14,377 nt of DNA, taken from CAHJXF01 sp039936235 (lineage in GTDB: Bacteria > Pseudomonadota > Gammaproteobacteria > Burkholderiales > Burkholderiaceae_D). Below are positions 7,753-14,312 of this stretch, in pieces. Position 1 is the first letter of the stretch, and the number at the start of each line of letters is the position of its first letter. Where the stretch lies: NCBI GenBank assembly GCA_039936235.1, contig JBDTIS010000106.1:1-14377 (forward strand), written 5' to 3'. The position numbers and the translations under genes are program-made. The notes beneath the pieces are model-generated. The model did no database searches. It worked only from the letters and a program-made list of their open reading frames with translations, and was not told the origin of the DNA.

Positions 7753-7781
7753 TTGACATCGACGCGGTGCGATGGACAACG
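7753..7781 (+). promoter_or_regulatory. Weak candidate promoter for the secreted hydrolase
   Basis: A perfect sigma-70 -35 hexamer TTGACA lies at 7753-7758, 91 bases before the hydrolase start. The hexamer at the expected 17-base distance (ACAACG, 7776-7781) is a poor -10 match, so the pair is weak. The real promoter may use an activator or lie elsewhere in the region. Confidence 0.2.
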
Positions 7782-7848
7782 TCCGCCAGCTTCGACACCT
7801 CGACGCGAGCGGGCGATCGAGGGTCAAACAAAAAAACAAGGAGACAGC

Positions 7849-9354
7849 ATGATTCATCGGCATCGTTTCGCTCCACCCCGTATCGCGTCGGCCATGCTCG
7901 CATGGGCCGGCACGCTTGATCGCGATAGCCTGCGCTGTTGGCTGCGAGCGATCCTCGCCGTCGCGCTTGCCACCTTGCTCGCTCCCGCTCTTGCCGCCGT
8001 GCCCAGCCCCCTCGTGATCGGCCCGATGGCATCGACCGGGACACCGGGCAGTGCGGCCCACGACTACGTCTTTTTCGCGACCACGCACGATCTGCCCACC
8101 CAGGGCTACATCGAGCAGGAGTTCTTTATCGAAGGGGCCGCGAACCGATACACGACACCGTCCGGAACGACCGGCACGATCGTCGACAGTGGCCACCCCT
8201 ATCGCACCCGCGTCGTCGTGCGCCGGCCACTCAACGACAAGGACTTCAACGGCACGGTGCTGGTCGAATGGACTAACGTGACCAACGGCTTCGACGCTGA
8301 AAACGTCTGGTTCTTCGGTTGGGAGCACATGCTGCGCGCGGGCTATGCTTGGGTGGGCGTGTCGGCTCAGCGGGTCGGCGTGGACCGGCTCAAGAGCTGG
8401 AGCCCTCGCTACGGTGCGCTCGACGTGACCCAGGGCGGCACGATCACCGACGAATCGCTGTCGTACGACATCATGTCGCAGGCGGGCCAGGCGCTGCGCA
8501 ACCCACGCGGCATCGACATGCTCGGCAACCTCAGGGCGAAACGCTACGTCGCGATCGGCGAGTCGCAATCGGCCGGCAGGCTGGCCACGTACATCAACTC
8601 CGTGATGCCGCTGGGCAACGTGTGGGACGGCGTGTTCCTGCTGTCGACATTCGGCACCGCGATCCGCACCGATGTGCCGGTGCCCGTGTTCAAGGTCCTG
8701 TTCGAGTGGGACATACAAACCGGGGAGGCCGCGGTCCGCCAGCCCGACACGCGCAAGTTCCACCGCTGGGAGGTCGCGGGCACCGCGCACGTCGATCATC
8801 ACCTCAGGCTGAGCCGCGAGCCGCTCGAACTGCGCGACCTCGCGGTCTCTTCGGAAGCGGTGCTGGCGCCGCAGTGCGGCGTGCCGACGATCGGCTCGCG
8901 CGTGCCGAACCACTATGTCGTCGATGCCGCGCTGGATTCACTGACCAGGTGGATCAGGACCGGCGAGGAGCCCGCTACCTCGCCGCTGTTCCAGATCGCT
9001 TCGTTCGGGCCCGGACAGTCGGCAAAGATCGCGCGCGACAGCTACGGCATGGCGCTGGGTGGCATCAGACTGTCGCAGATCGCGGTGCCCACGGCGATCA
9101 ACGTCGGCGACAACACCGGCCCGTCGGCCTGTTCGCGATGGGGCTATCACGTCCCGTTCGACATCCCGACGCTGGAGTCGCTGTACCCGACCCACTCGAG
9201 GTATGTGCGCGACGTCAGTCGCGTGACCAGCGACAATCACCGCAACGGCTTCATCCTCGCGCCGGACGCGAACGCCACCGTGCGCAATGCGCGCGAGTCG
9301 CGCGTCGGCAGCGGCCCGTCGGATTCCGTCCCACCGCAGTTCATCGACGACTAG
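7849..9354 (+). CDS. Secreted alpha/beta hydrolase domain protein
   Basis: A 501-residue exported hydrolase of the large alpha/beta-hydrolase-domain type (Pfam Abhydrolase_10-like). A long basic N-region is followed by a hydrophobic signal segment at about 33-50 (ILAVALATLLAPALAA). The nucleophile elbow is GESQSAG at 237-243, with Ser239 as the likely nucleophile. His314 in GTAHVDHH is a candidate charge-relay residue, though I cannot prove the triad. Other family-like stretches are GTVLVEWTNVTNG (about 135-147) and GYAWVGVSAQ (about 165-174). The start is ATG at 7849 with AAGGAG six bases upstream; the open frame runs back to 7357 inside the opposite-strand gene but has no basis as coding. 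Its divergent pairing with a periplasmic dehydrogenase operon suggests it could release that enzyme's substrate from an ester or lactone (inference). Confidence 0.88.
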   Translation: MIHRHRFAPPRIASAMLAWAGTLDRDSLRCWLRAILAVALATLLAPALAAVPSPLVIGPMASTGTPGSAAHDYVFFATTHDLPTQGYIEQEFFIEGAANRYTTPSGTTGTIVDSGHPYRTRVVVRRPLNDKDFNGTVLVEWTNVTNGFDAENVWFFGWEHMLRAGYAWVGVSAQRVGVDRLKSWSPRYGALDVTQGGTITDESLSYDIMSQAGQALRNPRGIDMLGNLRAKRYVAIGESQSAGRLATYINSVMPLGNVWDGVFLLSTFGTAIRTDVPVPVFKVLFEWDIQTGEAAVRQPDTRKFHRWEVAGTAHVDHHLRLSREPLELRDLAVSSEAVLAPQCGVPTIGSRVPNHYVVDAALDSLTRWIRTGEEPATSPLFQIASFGPGQSAKIARDSYGMALGGIRLSQIAVPTAINVGDNTGPSACSRWGYHVPFDIPTLESLYPTHSRYVRDVSRVTSDNHRNGFILAPDANATVRNARESRVGSGPSDSVPPQFIDD

Positions 9355-9361
9355 CCGACGC

Positions 9362-10133
9362 GCGTCTCGGTGGGGCCGCGACGAGATCCCGATCGTCGGA
9401 TGGATCATGCTCGGCGCCTCGCTGGCGGCGGGTCTCGCCAACGTGCTCGAGACGTCGATCGAGCTGGCCTATTCACCGTGGGCCTATGAGGACGACCTGG
9501 TGTTCACGCACGACCTGTCGGTGACCGTGAAGCCGGGCTTCAACGACGGCGCGTTTCCGCAAGGCGCCGACCACTATCAGGTGACCGCGCTGTTCGACGA
9601 CGGACGCCGTACACGCAGACGCTCCCGCTACTGTCGAGGACACCGCCGCTCGCGCCGGTGGTGTTCCACGACGTGTCGCTCGGCCGTCAGGTCAACGTGT
9701 CCGTCTCGTTCTATGCGTCGACGAGCACGCCGGTGACGCTGCTCGGCAAGGGTTCCACCGGCCAGGTGACCAACGATGCGGTGACCCCCGTCCCTCCGCT
9801 GCCGATCCAGGAAGTGAAGTTCCCGATCGGCGCGTCCACCTCGTATCGACATCGACGGAAGACGGCCCTGAACGCGAGCGGGGCGCGGGTCTGGAATCCG
9901 GGCGCCGCGCCACCCACCTTCAATGCGGGCAGCCCGGGCTCCGGGGCCGGCGCGATCTGAAGCCTGAGCGACATCACGGTGCGGCAGGGGACCTCCGACG
10001 TCCCGGGTCGCATCGGCTATGCATGGCAGAGCCAGAACACGAACCCGACGATCGTGCCGAGTTGTTCGCCCGGCAGCGGCGCGCGGCCTTCTATCGAGTG
10101 GTCACCATCGATTCCGACTGCGTGCCGTCATGA
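9362..10133 (+). pseudogene. Decayed gene of unrecognised family, with two frameshifts and a stop
   Basis: Directly after the hydrolase stop, protein-like sequence runs through three frames. Frame one gives EIPIVGWIMLGASLAAGLAN, WAYEDDLVFTHDLSVTVKPG and DHYQVTALFDDG. Near 9600 the sense moves to another frame: QTLPLLSRTPPLAPVVFHDV, LGRQVNVSVSFYAS, LLGKGSTGQVTND and IQEVKFPIGAST. An in-frame TGA stands at 9958-9960, and the same frame resumes with SLSDITVRQGTSDVPGRIGY. A second shift near 10040 leads to DRAELFARQRRAAFYRVV and TIDSDC, ending at TGA 10131-10133. Alternating hydrophobic and polar residues suggest beta-sheet structure. I do not recognise the family. No plausible start or ribosome binding site is seen, so the 5' end is probably missing. 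The 3' end abuts the broken otnI on the other strand. Confidence 0.7.
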
Positions 10134-10189
10134 GCCGCCGGGTCGTGCTCGGGATACGGCATCGAGAGATTGGCGGCGAAGCGGGGCAT
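10091..10189 (-). pseudogene. otnI: Truncated 2-oxo-tetronate isomerase (otnI) stub
   Basis: The ATG at 10189, 16 bases after the otnC stop and preceded by GAAGAAAGA, begins MPRFAANLSMPYPEHD. This is the characteristic N-terminus of OtnI (YgbM, hydroxypyruvate-isomerase-like TIM barrel), which normally continues for about 260 residues. After about 16 codons (near 10141) the similarity stops; the frame then reads unrelated residues and ends at TAG 10093-10091, giving 32 codons. The sequence beyond the break belongs to the plus-strand pseudogene ending at 10133. OtnI interconverts 2-oxo-tetronate and 3-oxo-tetronate between the dehydrogenases and OtnK, so the operon as it stands lacks this step. 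The match is short but exact at the motif and in the expected operon position. Confidence 0.75.
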
Positions 10190-10205
10190 GGTCTTTCTTC
10201 GACGG

Positions 10206-10853
10206 TCACCAGCGTGCGCCGAAATGCGCGCGCAGTTCTTCGATCTGTTCGGCGCCGATCGGCGACGGACGATGCATCAGCCACAGACGCGCCGTCTCCT
10301 CGAGTTCCTCGAGGACGGTGCTCGCTTCGGACGGTGACGCATGCCACACCACCGGTCCGAGCCGGTCCAGCAGCACCGCGCGGATCGGCGCACCGCGCTC
10401 GCGTTGCGCGATGATCTTGTGGGCGACCTCGTCGGCCGCGAGGGGATCGCCGGGCCGCCGATACACGATCAGCGGCACGTGGCCGACCTTCATCACGAAG
10501 TAGGGCGTGATCGGCGGCACGACGTCGTCGATGTGCCAGACACCGGCCAGCGTCAGCGCTACGCAGTGGGTCGCATGGGTGTGGATCACGCAGCGCGCAT
10601 CGGGATCGGCGTCGTAGATGCGGCGATGGAGCGCGAGCGTCTTCGATGCCCGATCGCCGCCGACTTGTGTCCCGTCATCGTCGACCTCGGCGAGCCGCGA
10701 CGGCTCGAGCGTGCCGAGGCAGGCGTCGGTCGGCGTGATCAGATAGCCGGTCCCGGTTCGCACGCTGATGTTGCCGGCCGTCGCATGCGCATGGCCGCGT
10801 GCGAACAGCGATGCACCGATGCGGCAGATCTCGTCACGCAACGCCGCGGTCAT
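10206..10853 (-). CDS. otnC: 3-oxo-tetronate 4-phosphate decarboxylase (class II aldolase family)
   Basis: A 215-residue cytoplasmic class II aldolase/adducin-fold protein, the last chemical step of the pathway: decarboxylation of 3-oxo-tetronate 4-phosphate to dihydroxyacetone phosphate. Visible family features are TAGNISVR at 25-32, ITPT at 39-42, SKTLALHRRIYDADPDA at 70-86 and the metal-binding HTHATH at 91-96, with EELEETARLWLM near the C-terminus. The ATG at 10853 overlaps the otnK stop by four bases, so translation is coupled; the frame continues upstream to 10973 only as a shadow. One oddity: where class II aldolases usually have a third metal-binding His in an ANHGPVV-like motif, this protein reads DRLGPVVW (Leu165), suggesting impaired or altered metal binding. 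Family and pathway assignment is strong from the neighbours; full activity is doubtful. Confidence 0.88.
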   Translation of the reverse strand: MTAALRDEICRIGASLFARGHAHATAGNISVRTGTGYLITPTDACLGTLEPSRLAEVDDDGTQVGGDRASKTLALHRRIYDADPDARCVIHTHATHCVALTLAGVWHIDDVVPPITPYFVMKVGHVPLIVYRRPGDPLAADEVAHKIIAQRERGAPIRAVLLDRLGPVVWHASPSEASTVLEELEETARLWLMHRPSPIGAEQIEELRAHFGARW

Positions 10854-12136
10854 CGGGTCCTTTCGAGTGCCGCGAAGGCCTGCGCGAAGAAGTCCGGGCC
10901 GCCGAAATTGCCGGACTTGAGCGCGATGTGAAGGGTCGCATCGTCGCAGACCGGCGACCGGGCTGCGGTCCACGGCACGCCCGGCGCGATCTGCGAGCCG
11001 ATGACGAGCTGCCGTATGCCGAGCGCCTGGACGACCGCGCCCGACGTCTCGCCGCCTGCCACCACGATGCTGCGCACGCCGCGCTGTACGAGCCCTCGCG
11101 CGATGCGCGCGAGCGCCTCCTCGACCAGCGCGCCGGCACGTCGTGCGCCGAGCGCTGACTGCACCGCGGCCACGGCTTCCGGTGCGGCGGTCGCGTAGAT
11201 GAGCACCGGGCGTTGCGACAACAGCGGCTCGGCCCAGCGCAACGCCTCGCCGACGACGTCGCGGTCACTCGCGAGCGCCAGCGGATCGATCGCGAAGGCC
11301 GCACCGCCCGCCGCGCGGAAGCGCGCCACCTGCGCGTTCGTCGCCGACGAACAGCTTCCGGACACCACCGCGCGCATCCCGGTCGCGGGCGGCAGCGCGT
11401 CGGACGGCACGTCCGGAGCGAGTTCGCCGGTGGCGCGCCAGTTCTGCGGCAGGCCGATCGCGATGCCCGAGCCGCCAGTGACCAGCCGCATCCCGGCGAG
11501 TGCGGGACCGATCTTCATCAGGTCGTCGTTCGAGATCGCGTCGAGTACCGCGATACCGATGTCCTCGGCGTGCAGCACCGCGAAGCATTCGGCGATCGCG
11601 GCAGGGCCGCGCGCAACGACGTCGTACGGAACGAGGCCGACCTTGCGTCGGGTCTGCGACTGCAGCACGCGGACCAGGTTGGCGTCGGTCATCGGCGTCA
11701 GCGGGTGATGGCGCATCGGACTGTCGCCGAGCAACTGGTCGCCGACGAAGAGATGCCCCTTGAACACCGTCCGCTGGTTCTCGGGGAACGCGGGACACGC
11801 GATCGTGAAGTCCGCGTCGAGCGCGTCGAGCAACGCGTCGATGACCGGACCGATGTTGCCTTCGTCCGTCGAGTCGAAGGTCGAGCAGTACTTGAAGTAG
11901 ATCTGCCGCGCCCCCGCATCGAGCAGCCAGCGCAGCGCCGCGAGAGACTGGGTGACCGCGTCGGCCGGCGCGATGGTTCGCGACTTCAGCGCCACGACGA
12001 TCGCGTCGGCCTCGCCGTCGAACGAACCGTCGGGCACCCCGATGGTCTGCACCGCCCGCATGCCGGAGCGGACCAGGTTGTTCGCGAGGTCGGTCGCGCC
12101 GGTGAAGTCGTCGGCGATGCAGCCGAGCAGTGCCAT
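10850..12136 (-). CDS. otnK: 3-oxo-tetronate kinase (DUF1537, four-carbon acid sugar kinase family)
   Basis: A 428-residue ATP-dependent kinase phosphorylating 3-oxo-tetronate at the 4 position, feeding OtnC. The N-terminal domain starts with CIADDFTGATDLANN (about residues 5-19), the DUF1537 signature. FKYCSTFDSTDEGNIGP follows near 87-103, then PAFPENQRTVFKGHLFVGD. The C-terminal nucleotide-binding domain shows VSGSCSSATNAQV, the Gly-rich AGGETSGAVVQALG, and near the end ALKSGNFGGPDFF. The length is normal for the family. I chose ATG at 12136 because GGAG lies five bases upstream; the GTG at 12142, overlapping the ltnD stop, is a possible alternative adding two residues. It overlaps otnC by four bases. 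No damage is seen in this gene. Confidence 0.93.
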   Translation of the reverse strand: MALLGCIADDFTGATDLANNLVRSGMRAVQTIGVPDGSFDGEADAIVVALKSRTIAPADAVTQSLAALRWLLDAGARQIYFKYCSTFDSTDEGNIGPVIDALLDALDADFTIACPAFPENQRTVFKGHLFVGDQLLGDSPMRHHPLTPMTDANLVRVLQSQTRRKVGLVPYDVVARGPAAIAECFAVLHAEDIGIAVLDAISNDDLMKIGPALAGMRLVTGGSGIAIGLPQNWRATGELAPDVPSDALPPATGMRAVVSGSCSSATNAQVARFRAAGGAAFAIDPLALASDRDVVGEALRWAEPLLSQRPVLIYATAAPEAVAAVQSALGARRAGALVEEALARIARGLVQRGVRSIVVAGGETSGAVVQALGIRQLVIGSQIAPGVPWTAARSPVCDDATLHIALKSGNFGGPDFFAQAFAALERTR

Positions 12137-12138
12137 CG

Positions 12139-13029
12139 TCACTCCGCCTTCGGCAGATCGATGCCGGGGAAGATCTTGATCACGGCCGCATCGTCCTCGC
12201 TTCCGTGGCCGGACGACGATGCCTGCATGAACATCTGATGCGCGATCGCCGACAGCGGCAGCGGAAACTTCGTGGCCCGCGCGGTATCGAGCACGAGGCC
12301 CAGATCCTTGACGAAGATGTCCACGGCCGACAACGGCGTGTAGTCACCGGCCAGCACGTGGGCCATGCGATTCTCGAACATCCAGCTGTTGCCGGCGCTG
12401 TGCGTGATCACCTCGTAGAGATCCTTCGCGTCGAGCCCCTCGCGCAGCCCGAGCGCCATCGCTTCGGCAGCCGCCGCGATGTGGACGCCGGCGAGCAGCT
12501 GGTTGATGATCTTCACCTTGCTGCCGTTGCCGGCCGTTTCGCCGAGTTTGTAGACCCTGGCCGCCATCGCGTCTAGTGCACCGCCGGCCTTCGCATAGGC
12601 CTCCGGGCGCCCCGCGGTCATCATCGTCATCTGTCCCGAAGCGGCCTTCGCCGCCCCGCCGGAGATCGGCGCGTCGAGATACAGGATGCCGGTCGCGGCG
12701 AGGCGTCCTTCGAGCGCGATGGACCACGACGGGTCTGCCGTCGAGCACATCACGAACAGGCTGCCGGGCTTCATCGACGCCGCCGCGCCTTCCGGGCCGA
12801 ACAGCACGATCTCGGTCTGCGCGGCGTTGACGACGACGCCGATCAGCACGTCGCAATGGGTCGCGAGTTCGGCGGGACTCGCGCACGCGACACCGCCGTC
12901 GGCGGCGAAGGCCAGCGCCACGTCGCTGCGAACGTCGCAGACATGGACCACGTAGCCGGCGCGGCGCAGCGACTGCGCGATACCGAGACCCATGGCCCCC
13001 AGGCCGATGACGCCGATGCGCTCGCTCAC
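12139..13029 (-). CDS. ltnD: L-threonate dehydrogenase-like NAD(P)-dependent beta-hydroxyacid dehydrogenase
   Basis: A 296-residue member of the 3-hydroxyisobutyrate/tartronate-semialdehyde reductase family, here most likely LtnD, which oxidises L-threonate to 2-oxo-tetronate. The Rossmann motif GLGAMG is at 9-14, the substrate-binding DAPISGGAAKAASGQ at 119-133, and the catalytic Lys is probably Lys173 in NGSKVKIINQ. The C-terminal helical domain ends with VDIFVKDLGLVLDTA and later residues. The start is GTG at 13029 with GAGGA nine bases upstream; the upstream extension to 13098 overlaps the SDR remnant and has no family similarity. The assignment to L-threonate rather than another hydroxyacid rests on the adjacency to denD, otnK and otnC. 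Confidence 0.88.
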   Translation of the reverse strand: MSERIGVIGLGAMGLGIAQSLRRAGYVVHVCDVRSDVALAFAADGGVACASPAELATHCDVLIGVVVNAAQTEIVLFGPEGAAASMKPGSLFVMCSTADPSWSIALEGRLAATGILYLDAPISGGAAKAASGQMTMMTAGRPEAYAKAGGALDAMAARVYKLGETAGNGSKVKIINQLLAGVHIAAAAEAMALGLREGLDAKDLYEVITHSAGNSWMFENRMAHVLAGDYTPLSAVDIFVKDLGLVLDTARATKFPLPLSAIAHQMFMQASSSGHGSEDDAAVIKIFPGIDLPKAE

Positions 13030-13045
13030 GACAGGCGGTCCTCGT

Positions 13046-13126
13046 TCATCGATGGGTGGCCCGTCCGATGCCGTGCGCACCGCCAGTGACGATCGCATTG
13101 CGACCGGCGAGGACGATGCGGTTCAT
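13046..13126 (-). pseudogene. 26-codon remnant of a short-chain dehydrogenase/reductase gene
   Basis: The ATG at 13126 overlaps the denD stop by four bases (ATGA), as a real operon gene would, and reads MNRIVLAGRNAIVTGGAHGI followed by GRATHR and TGA at 13048-13046. AIVTGGAHGIGRA is the NAD(P)-binding start (TGxxxGIG) of classical SDRs, which are normally about 250 residues long. Only 26 residues remain. Many SDRs end in a GGRAT-like tail, so the ending GRATHR looks as if a large internal deletion joined the N-terminal GIGRA directly to a C-terminal GRATHR; this is inference. The stub probably has no enzymatic role but keeps the spacing between denD and ltnD. Confidence 0.65.
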
Positions 13127-14154
13127 CGGCCACCTCGGACGGGCAGCCCCTTCAGCGCATCGGCATCTGACGGCGATGCCGAACAATCGGCGATGTACTG
13201 CCGGATGATGGCGTCGAAGTCCTGATCCGGATGAAGGCCCAGGCCTGCCGCGCGTTCGGCCGTGGCTGCGGCCGGCCAGTTCGCGACGATGCCGGCGATC
13301 CGCGCGTCGGGCACGAAGCGCACCCGATCGCGAACCACCTTTCCAGCCACGCGTTCGAGCGCATCGAGCATGTCGGACACGCGCGCGTTGACCGCCGGCA
13401 GGTTGAGCGCGAGACGGCCGACGAACCGCTCGCGGCTCGCCTCGTAGACGGCGATCAGTCCTTCGATGGTCCGTGCCGGCGACGTCAGCGGATGCGACGT
13501 CGACGGGTCCACCGGGCAGATCGCCTCGACGCCGGCGAGCGGCTCGCGGATGATCCCCGAAAAGAACGACGACGCGGCGCCGTTGGGTCGTCCGGGTCGC
13601 ACGGTGACCGTCATCAGCCGCGCTGCGCGGCCGTCGATAAAGCCCTTGCGCGTGTAGTCGGCGATCAGCGCCTCGCAGATCAGCTTGTGCGTCCCGTACG
13701 ACGTCTGCGGTGCAGGCAGCGTCGTGTCGCGAACCACGGCCGGCAGCGGCGCCGAGGCGTCGGGTCCGAACACCGCGACCGAGCTCGCGAACACGAAGCG
13801 CGCGGGCTTCGCGCCGGCACCGGTCGCCGCACGCAATGCATCGAGCAGCGCACGCGTCGTGTCGAGATTCGAGCGCAATCCGAGTTCGAAGTCGTCCTCG
13901 CATTCGCCGGACACCGCCGACGCGAGATGGAAGACCCCGTCGAAGCGATCGCCGGTGAACGACGCGCATTGCGTCAACAGCGGGCCGACGCGCGACTCGA
14001 CACGCGGGTCCGTCGCGAGCGTCGCATCGGCTGGGACCTGGTCGACCAGCACGAGCCGGTCGATGGTCTCGCCGCCGAGCGTTCCGTTCGCCAGCAGTGC
14101 CTCGGCGAGACGTCGGCCGATGAATCCGCTGGCGCCGGTGATCAGGAGTTTCAT
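13123..14154 (-). CDS. denD: D-erythronate dehydrogenase (NAD-dependent epimerase/dehydratase fold)
   Basis: A 343-residue extended short-chain dehydrogenase that oxidises D-erythronate to 2-oxo-tetronate with NAD, an entry step of the pathway. The N-terminal nucleotide motif GASGFIG is at 7-13. FHLASAVSGECEDDFELGLR at 75-94, FASSVAVFG (catalytic Ser124 or Ser125) at 122-130, and the active-site pair Tyr153/Lys157 in YGTHK are all present. TVTVRPGRPNGAASSFFSGI (about 182-201) is typical of DenD-like proteins. It is the first gene of the operon; ATG at 14154 has GAAGGG six bases upstream. The next start (SDR remnant) overlaps its stop by four bases. Nothing suggests damage in this gene. Confidence 0.9.
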   Translation of the reverse strand: MKLLITGASGFIGRRLAEALLANGTLGGETIDRLVLVDQVPADATLATDPRVESRVGPLLTQCASFTGDRFDGVFHLASAVSGECEDDFELGLRSNLDTTRALLDALRAATGAGAKPARFVFASSVAVFGPDASAPLPAVVRDTTLPAPQTSYGTHKLICEALIADYTRKGFIDGRAARLMTVTVRPGRPNGAASSFFSGIIREPLAGVEAICPVDPSTSHPLTSPARTIEGLIAVYEASRERFVGRLALNLPAVNARVSDMLDALERVAGKVVRDRVRFVPDARIAGIVANWPAAATAERAAGLGLHPDQDFDAIIRQYIADCSASPSDADALKGLPVRGGR

Positions 14155-14183
14155 CGAGAACCCTTCGTTCGACGGCGTGGGGA

Positions 14184-14199
14184 ACGCAATCTATTGCGT
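14184..14199. promoter_or_regulatory. Candidate operator: palindrome ACGCAAT-CT-ATTGCGT
   Basis: A perfect seven-base inverted repeat with a two-base centre, 30 bases upstream of the denD start codon. It overlaps the -10 element of the best promoter candidate, the classic geometry for repression by a dimeric regulator. The regulator itself (GntR, DeoR or LacI type would be usual for such operons) is not in the window. Confidence 0.5.
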
Positions 14200-14216
14200 C
14201 GACCGTAATTCCGCAA
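14188..14216 (-). promoter_or_regulatory. Candidate sigma-70 promoter of the denD operon
   Basis: On the minus strand, TTGCGG (14216-14211) and TAGATT (14193-14188) are separated by exactly 17 bases, with matches of three of six and four of six to the consensus. The predicted transcript would start near 14181, some 27 bases before the denD start codon and its Shine-Dalgarno sequence. The -10 lies inside the palindrome at 14184-14199. Confidence 0.4.
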
Positions 14217-14312
14217 CCCGCATTGACCCGTGGCAGCGGCATCGACGATCCGTGTTGCATCGCGTCGAAGGGTTTGCCCGGTAGCGCCGTCGCAGCGCAA
14301 TGTCGATACTCC

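Larger units (their letters stand above)
7511..7848. promoter_or_regulatory. Divergent intergenic region between dehydrogenase operon and secreted hydrolase
   Basis: These 338 bases separate two divergently oriented units and should hold promoters for both. I see a perfect inverted repeat at 7576-7589, a TTGACA at 7753-7758, and strong Shine-Dalgarno sequences next to both start codons (GAAGGAG before 7510; AAGGAG at 7838-7843). An A-rich stretch (7828-7839) precedes the plus-strand site. No convincing small gene is present; the open frames here are Arg/Ser-rich and have no ribosome binding site. Confidence 0.5.

Noticed and set aside
7357..7848. N-terminal extension of the secreted hydrolase frame
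   Set aside because: It runs antisense to the Tat subunit and through the intergenic region; the ATG at 7849 has a strong ribosome binding site and is followed by the signal peptide.
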